Source: JAWWPG01 sp033850885 (GTDB lineage Bacteria; Actinomycetota; Actinomycetes; Propionibacteriales; Nocardioidaceae). Taken from it: DNA of 64,000 nucleotides. A model generated the notes under the pieces. That model was not told where the DNA came from. It was given only the letters and a program-made list of their open reading frames with translations, and made no database searches. The first letter of the stretch is position 1, and every line of letters begins with the position of its first letter. Made by a program: the position numbers and the translations under genes. This document shows, one piece after another, positions 61,399-64,000 of the stretch. Where the stretch lies: positions 1-64,000 of the forward strand of contig JAWWPG010000046.1 in NCBI GenBank assembly GCA_033850885.1. The letters run 5' to 3'.

Positions 61399-62390
61399 GA
61401 CGCCACCTCTCGCCGTACCCGCGGGTCGAGCCGGGTGTAGAGCAGGTCGACGATGAAGATCGTCACCAGCATGGCAACGGTGATCACCAGGAAGAGCGCC
61501 TGCATCAGCGGGAAGTCACGGTTGACGACCGCGGTGTACAGCAGGTTGCCCAGGCCCGGGTAGCCGAAGATACCCTCCACCAGGACCGACCCGCCGACCA
61601 CGGCGCCGAGCGAGAGGCCGAAGGCGGTGACGTTCGGTAGCAGGGCGTTGCGGGCGGCGTACAGCGTCGCCACCGTGCGCGAACGCAGCCCGTTGGCCTC
61701 GGCGAACGTCACATAGTCCTCGCCGAGCGTGTTGATCATGTTGTTCCGCATGCCGAACACCCAGCCGGACAGCGACGTGATCGCCAGCGTGAGACCGGGC
61801 AGGATGCTGTGTTGAAAGGCGTCCGACAGGAAGGACGGGCTCCAGTTCGGCGTCAGCCCTTCTGAGTAGCCACCCTTGATCGCGAAGAGCTGGTACTTGA
61901 ACGCGAACATGTAGAGGAGCAGCAGACCCAACCAGAAGGGCGGGAAGGCGGCGAAGAACGTCGCCCCCATCGTGACCACGGAGTCGGCCGTCTTCCCCCG
62001 GCGCCAGCCGGCGTAGATGCCGAGCAACGTGCCGATAATGAACGCGATGATCGTGGTGACACCCACCAGGAGCAGGGTCCACGGCAGCGCCTGCACGATC
62101 GTGTGCGACACCGTCTCGGTCGGGTAGGAGTAGGTGCGACCGAAGTTGAACGTGGCGATGTTCTTCAGGTAGGTGCCGTACTGACCGAGCAGGCTGCCGT
62201 GCGGTGACCCGAGCTGGGCCTCGATCGCCTTGCGCTCGGCGTTGTTCACCGTCACCCCGCTCGACGCGAGCTTGGCCAGCGCGGCATCCACCGGGGAGCC
62301 CGGCATGACGCGCGGCAGGATGAAATTCAGCGTCACCGCCGCCCAGAGGGTGACGACGAAGAGGATCACCTTGCGCAGGACGTACCTCAT
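61395..62390 (-). CDS. ABC transporter permease (OppB/DppB-like)
   Basis: 331 aa. N-terminal MRYVLRKVILFVVTLWAAVT with LNFILPRVMPGSPVDAALAK is diagnostic for the family. About six TM segments; coupling loop in MINTLGEDYVTFAEANGLRS, RTVATLYAARNALLPN. It begins 42 bp after the binding-protein gene. Confidence 0.9.
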   Translation of the reverse strand: MRYVLRKVILFVVTLWAAVTLNFILPRVMPGSPVDAALAKLASSGVTVNNAERKAIEAQLGSPHGSLLGQYGTYLKNIATFNFGRTYSYPTETVSHTIVQALPWTLLLVGVTTIIAFIIGTLLGIYAGWRRGKTADSVVTMGATFFAAFPPFWLGLLLLYMFAFKYQLFAIKGGYSEGLTPNWSPSFLSDAFQHSILPGLTLAITSLSGWVFGMRNNMINTLGEDYVTFAEANGLRSRTVATLYAARNALLPNVTAFGLSLGAVVGGSVLVEGIFGYPGLGNLLYTAVVNRDFPLMQALFLVITVAMLVTIFIVDLLYTRLDPRVRREVAS

Positions 62391-62432
62391 GTCCCGGGCT
62401 CCTTCGGCTCTCGGCTAAGGCTCATCGCAGCC

Positions 62433-64000
62433 TCAGGCCTTGGTGAGGTGGCTGACGATGAGAAGCATCGCGTCGTTGTATGGCGTCGGCAGCGAGTAGG
62501 GGTTGCTCTGCGACGGCCAACCCGTGAAGTTCGACGTGTTGAACAGGCCCCAGCTGCCGCCGTAGTACATCAGCACGATCGGCACCTGGGTGTACATCAC
62601 CTGCTCCAAGGTGTTCGTGGCCTGCTGCTGCTGCGACTGGCTCGTCGCCTTCGCCAGCGTGGCCAGCGCCTGGTCTACCTGCGGGCTCTTGAACCGCTCG
62701 AAGTTGTTCACGGTCGAGGTGTTGATCGGCGTCGCGTAGGCGCTGTTCAGCGCGTTGTTGAAGTCCGTGTACGGGCTTCCAGACCCACCGAACCCACCGA
62801 ACGCCACATCGAACGTGCCCGTGTAGATCGCCTTCTGGTACTGCGTGTACTCCGGGAGGTCGAGCGTGACGTTGATGCCTACGGCACCCAGCTCCGTCTT
62901 GACCTCGTTGGCGGCCGCAACCCAGTCCGTAAAGTTGTTGGGCGCCACGATCGTCATGCTGGCCTGCTGCCCGCCCTTGACGAGCTTGCCGCCTTGCAGC
63001 GTGTAACCGGCCTTCGCGAACTCTGCCTTGGCAGCCGAGGCGTTCTGGCTCACCACGCCCTTGTTGGGCAGGCTGGGGTCGAGCCACTTCTCCTCGTTCG
63101 GCAGGATCAGGCCCGACAGGCTGGCGGCGGTCGTGTAGCCGTTGACGGCCTTCTGCGCGATCGTCGAGCGGTTGAGCGAGAGCGACAGGCCCTTGCGGAA
63201 GTCGACGTTGTTATAGGGGGCCTTCGTCAGGTTGAGGAACAGACCGATCGTCCCACCCGGCGGGAACCAGTACTTGCGGGTCGACGGGTCCTTCGAGACG
63301 TACGTCTGCTGGACGTTGGGCAGGTAGTTGTAGGACCAGTCGAACTTGCCGCTCGAGACGTCGAGCTGGTTGGTCGACTGGTTCGTCGACTGGGCTGGGA
63401 AGTCCACCTCGCTCGGGGCGATCTTGCTCGCTGCCCAGTAGCTGGGGTTCTTCGCGAGGGTGTACTCCGTGGGCGCGAAGGACTTCAAGGTGAACGGCCC
63501 GGTGCCGACCGGCTTCGTGTTCGCATAGGTGTCAGGCTTGGACACCGACGCCCAGAGGTGCTCGGGCACGATCGGGACCTGCGAGACGGTGGCCGCGAAC
63601 GGCACGTCAGGCGCCTTGAACGTGACCGTGACCTTGTTGCTCGAGGAGGTCACGTTGCTCAGCTGGGCCCAAACACCGGTGAGGTCCAGCGCCGGGTCCT
63701 TCTTCAGCATGTCGAACGTGAAGACGACGTCCTTCGCCGTGAACGGCTTGCCGTCGCTCCACTTGACCCCCTGCCGGATCGTGTACACCAGCGTGGTGGG
63801 GCTGGTGAAGGTGTGGCCGGTGGCGAGGAACGGGGTGTACGTCCCGTCGACCGAGCTCGGGATTTCCAGCGGCTCGTAGATCAGCCGGGTTCCCTCTAGC
63901 GGCGGGTTCGCGAAGGGGTTGAAGTTCTCCACCAGGGTTGGGTTCCCGGCATCGCCCTGGATCGTCAGAACACTGCTGGTGCCGGTGGCGCCGCTGGAGC
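62433..64000 (-). CDS. Family 5 extracellular solute-binding protein (5' end outside window)
   Basis: At least 522 aa visible; start codon and signal peptide lie beyond the window edge. SBP_bac_5 features: QGVKWSDGKPFTAKDVVFTF, VPIVPEHLWASVSKPDTYAN with TKPVGTGPFTLKSFAPTEYT, and YFPPGGT-like KYWFPPGGTIGLFLNLTKAP with FRKGLSLSLNR. This family binds peptides but also cello-oligosaccharides and other beta-glucosides in thermophiles and actinobacteria. Together with a glycanase gene at the operon end, sugar uptake is more likely here. The frame reaches base 64000 without a stop. Confidence 0.9.
   Translation of the reverse strand, partial: SSGATGTSSVLTIQGDAGNPTLVENFNPFANPPLEGTRLIYEPLEIPSSVDGTYTPFLATGHTFTSPTTLVYTIRQGVKWSDGKPFTAKDVVFTFDMLKKDPALDLTGVWAQLSNVTSSSNKVTVTFKAPDVPFAATVSQVPIVPEHLWASVSKPDTYANTKPVGTGPFTLKSFAPTEYTLAKNPSYWAASKIAPSEVDFPAQSTNQSTNQLDVSSGKFDWSYNYLPNVQQTYVSKDPSTRKYWFPPGGTIGLFLNLTKAPYNNVDFRKGLSLSLNRSTIAQKAVNGYTTAASLSGLILPNEEKWLDPSLPNKGVVSQNASAAKAEFAKAGYTLQGGKLVKGGQQASMTIVAPNNFTDWVAAANEVKTELGAVGINVTLDLPEYTQYQKAIYTGTFDVAFGGFGGSGSPYTDFNNALNSAYATPINTSTVNNFERFKSPQVDQALATLAKATSQSQQQQATNTLEQVMYTQVPIVLMYYGGSWGLFNTSNFTGWPSQSNPYSLPTPYNDAMLLIVSHLTKA

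Overview
The window is about 64 kb of very GC-rich DNA with short intergenic gaps, frequent ATGA stop/start overlaps and GTG/TTG starts. The gene set is typical of an actinobacterium: a tRNA-Ser(CGA)/tadA/tadA-associated/upp cluster, three-subunit transhydrogenase pntAA-pntAB-pntB, HrpA, DUF2332, YbjN, MpaB-type DUF2236 and a 13E12-type DUF222/HNH gene. I infer a member of the Nocardioidaceae or a close relative. I cannot name the genus.

Layout. (1) 1-12.5 kb is mostly chromosomal core: an IS481-type transposase 3' end, tRNA-Ser, tadA, its associated protein, upp, a Cys/Met-metabolism PLP enzyme, the pnt operon, two very small ORFs, a secreted RCC1-repeat protein, a VOC protein, a lipoprotein, a methyltransferase, a DUF2332 protein and a CMD-family protein. 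(2) 12.5-22.1 kb is a plastic region full of broken genes. It holds a second IS481 remnant abutting a tRNA-Pro 3' fragment, an IS110 N-terminal scrap, an in-frame metallo-beta-lactamase-fold/tyrosine-recombinase fusion, a 19-nt direct repeat flanking the recombinase, repeated motifs that look like recombinase binding sites, fragments of secreted or lectin-like genes, a decayed LuxR gene and one complete IS256-family element. (3) 22.1-45.1 kb returns to ordinary chromosome: a TetR/MFS efflux pair with a palindromic operator candidate, hrpA, a tiny secreted TVQL-repeat protein followed by a tandem hairpin array, a large LuxR/ATPase regulator, a DUF1295 membrane enzyme, a cysteine-desulfurase-like enzyme, a NERD-helicase, YbjN, glutamate decarboxylase, a C39-type protease, an SDR, a frameshifted DUF222/HNH gene with a decayed SOS-like box, a LysE exporter and a PhoD phosphatase. 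(4) 45.2-56.8 kb contains an AddB/AddA-like helicase-nuclease pair, a duplicated-domain protein, a DUF2236 enzyme, an EXORDIUM-like secreted protein, a secreted glycerophosphodiesterase and a membrane protein with an IPT/TIG-like tail. (5) 56.9-64 kb is one leftward operon: Opp/Dpp-type ABC transporter (binding protein cut by the window edge, two permeases, two ATPases) ending in a secreted PF10091 ('putative glucoamylase'/GH144-like) enzyme. This suggests glucan breakdown and oligosaccharide import rather than peptide uptake.

The least conventional items are the MBL-recombinase fusion, the TVQL-repeat secreted protein with its downstream hairpin array, two IS481 ends placed exactly at tRNA 3' ends, and the repeats around the recombinase. 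No CRISPR array, rRNA or recognisable known defence operon was found. All functional calls come from reading the sequence; no database search was run.
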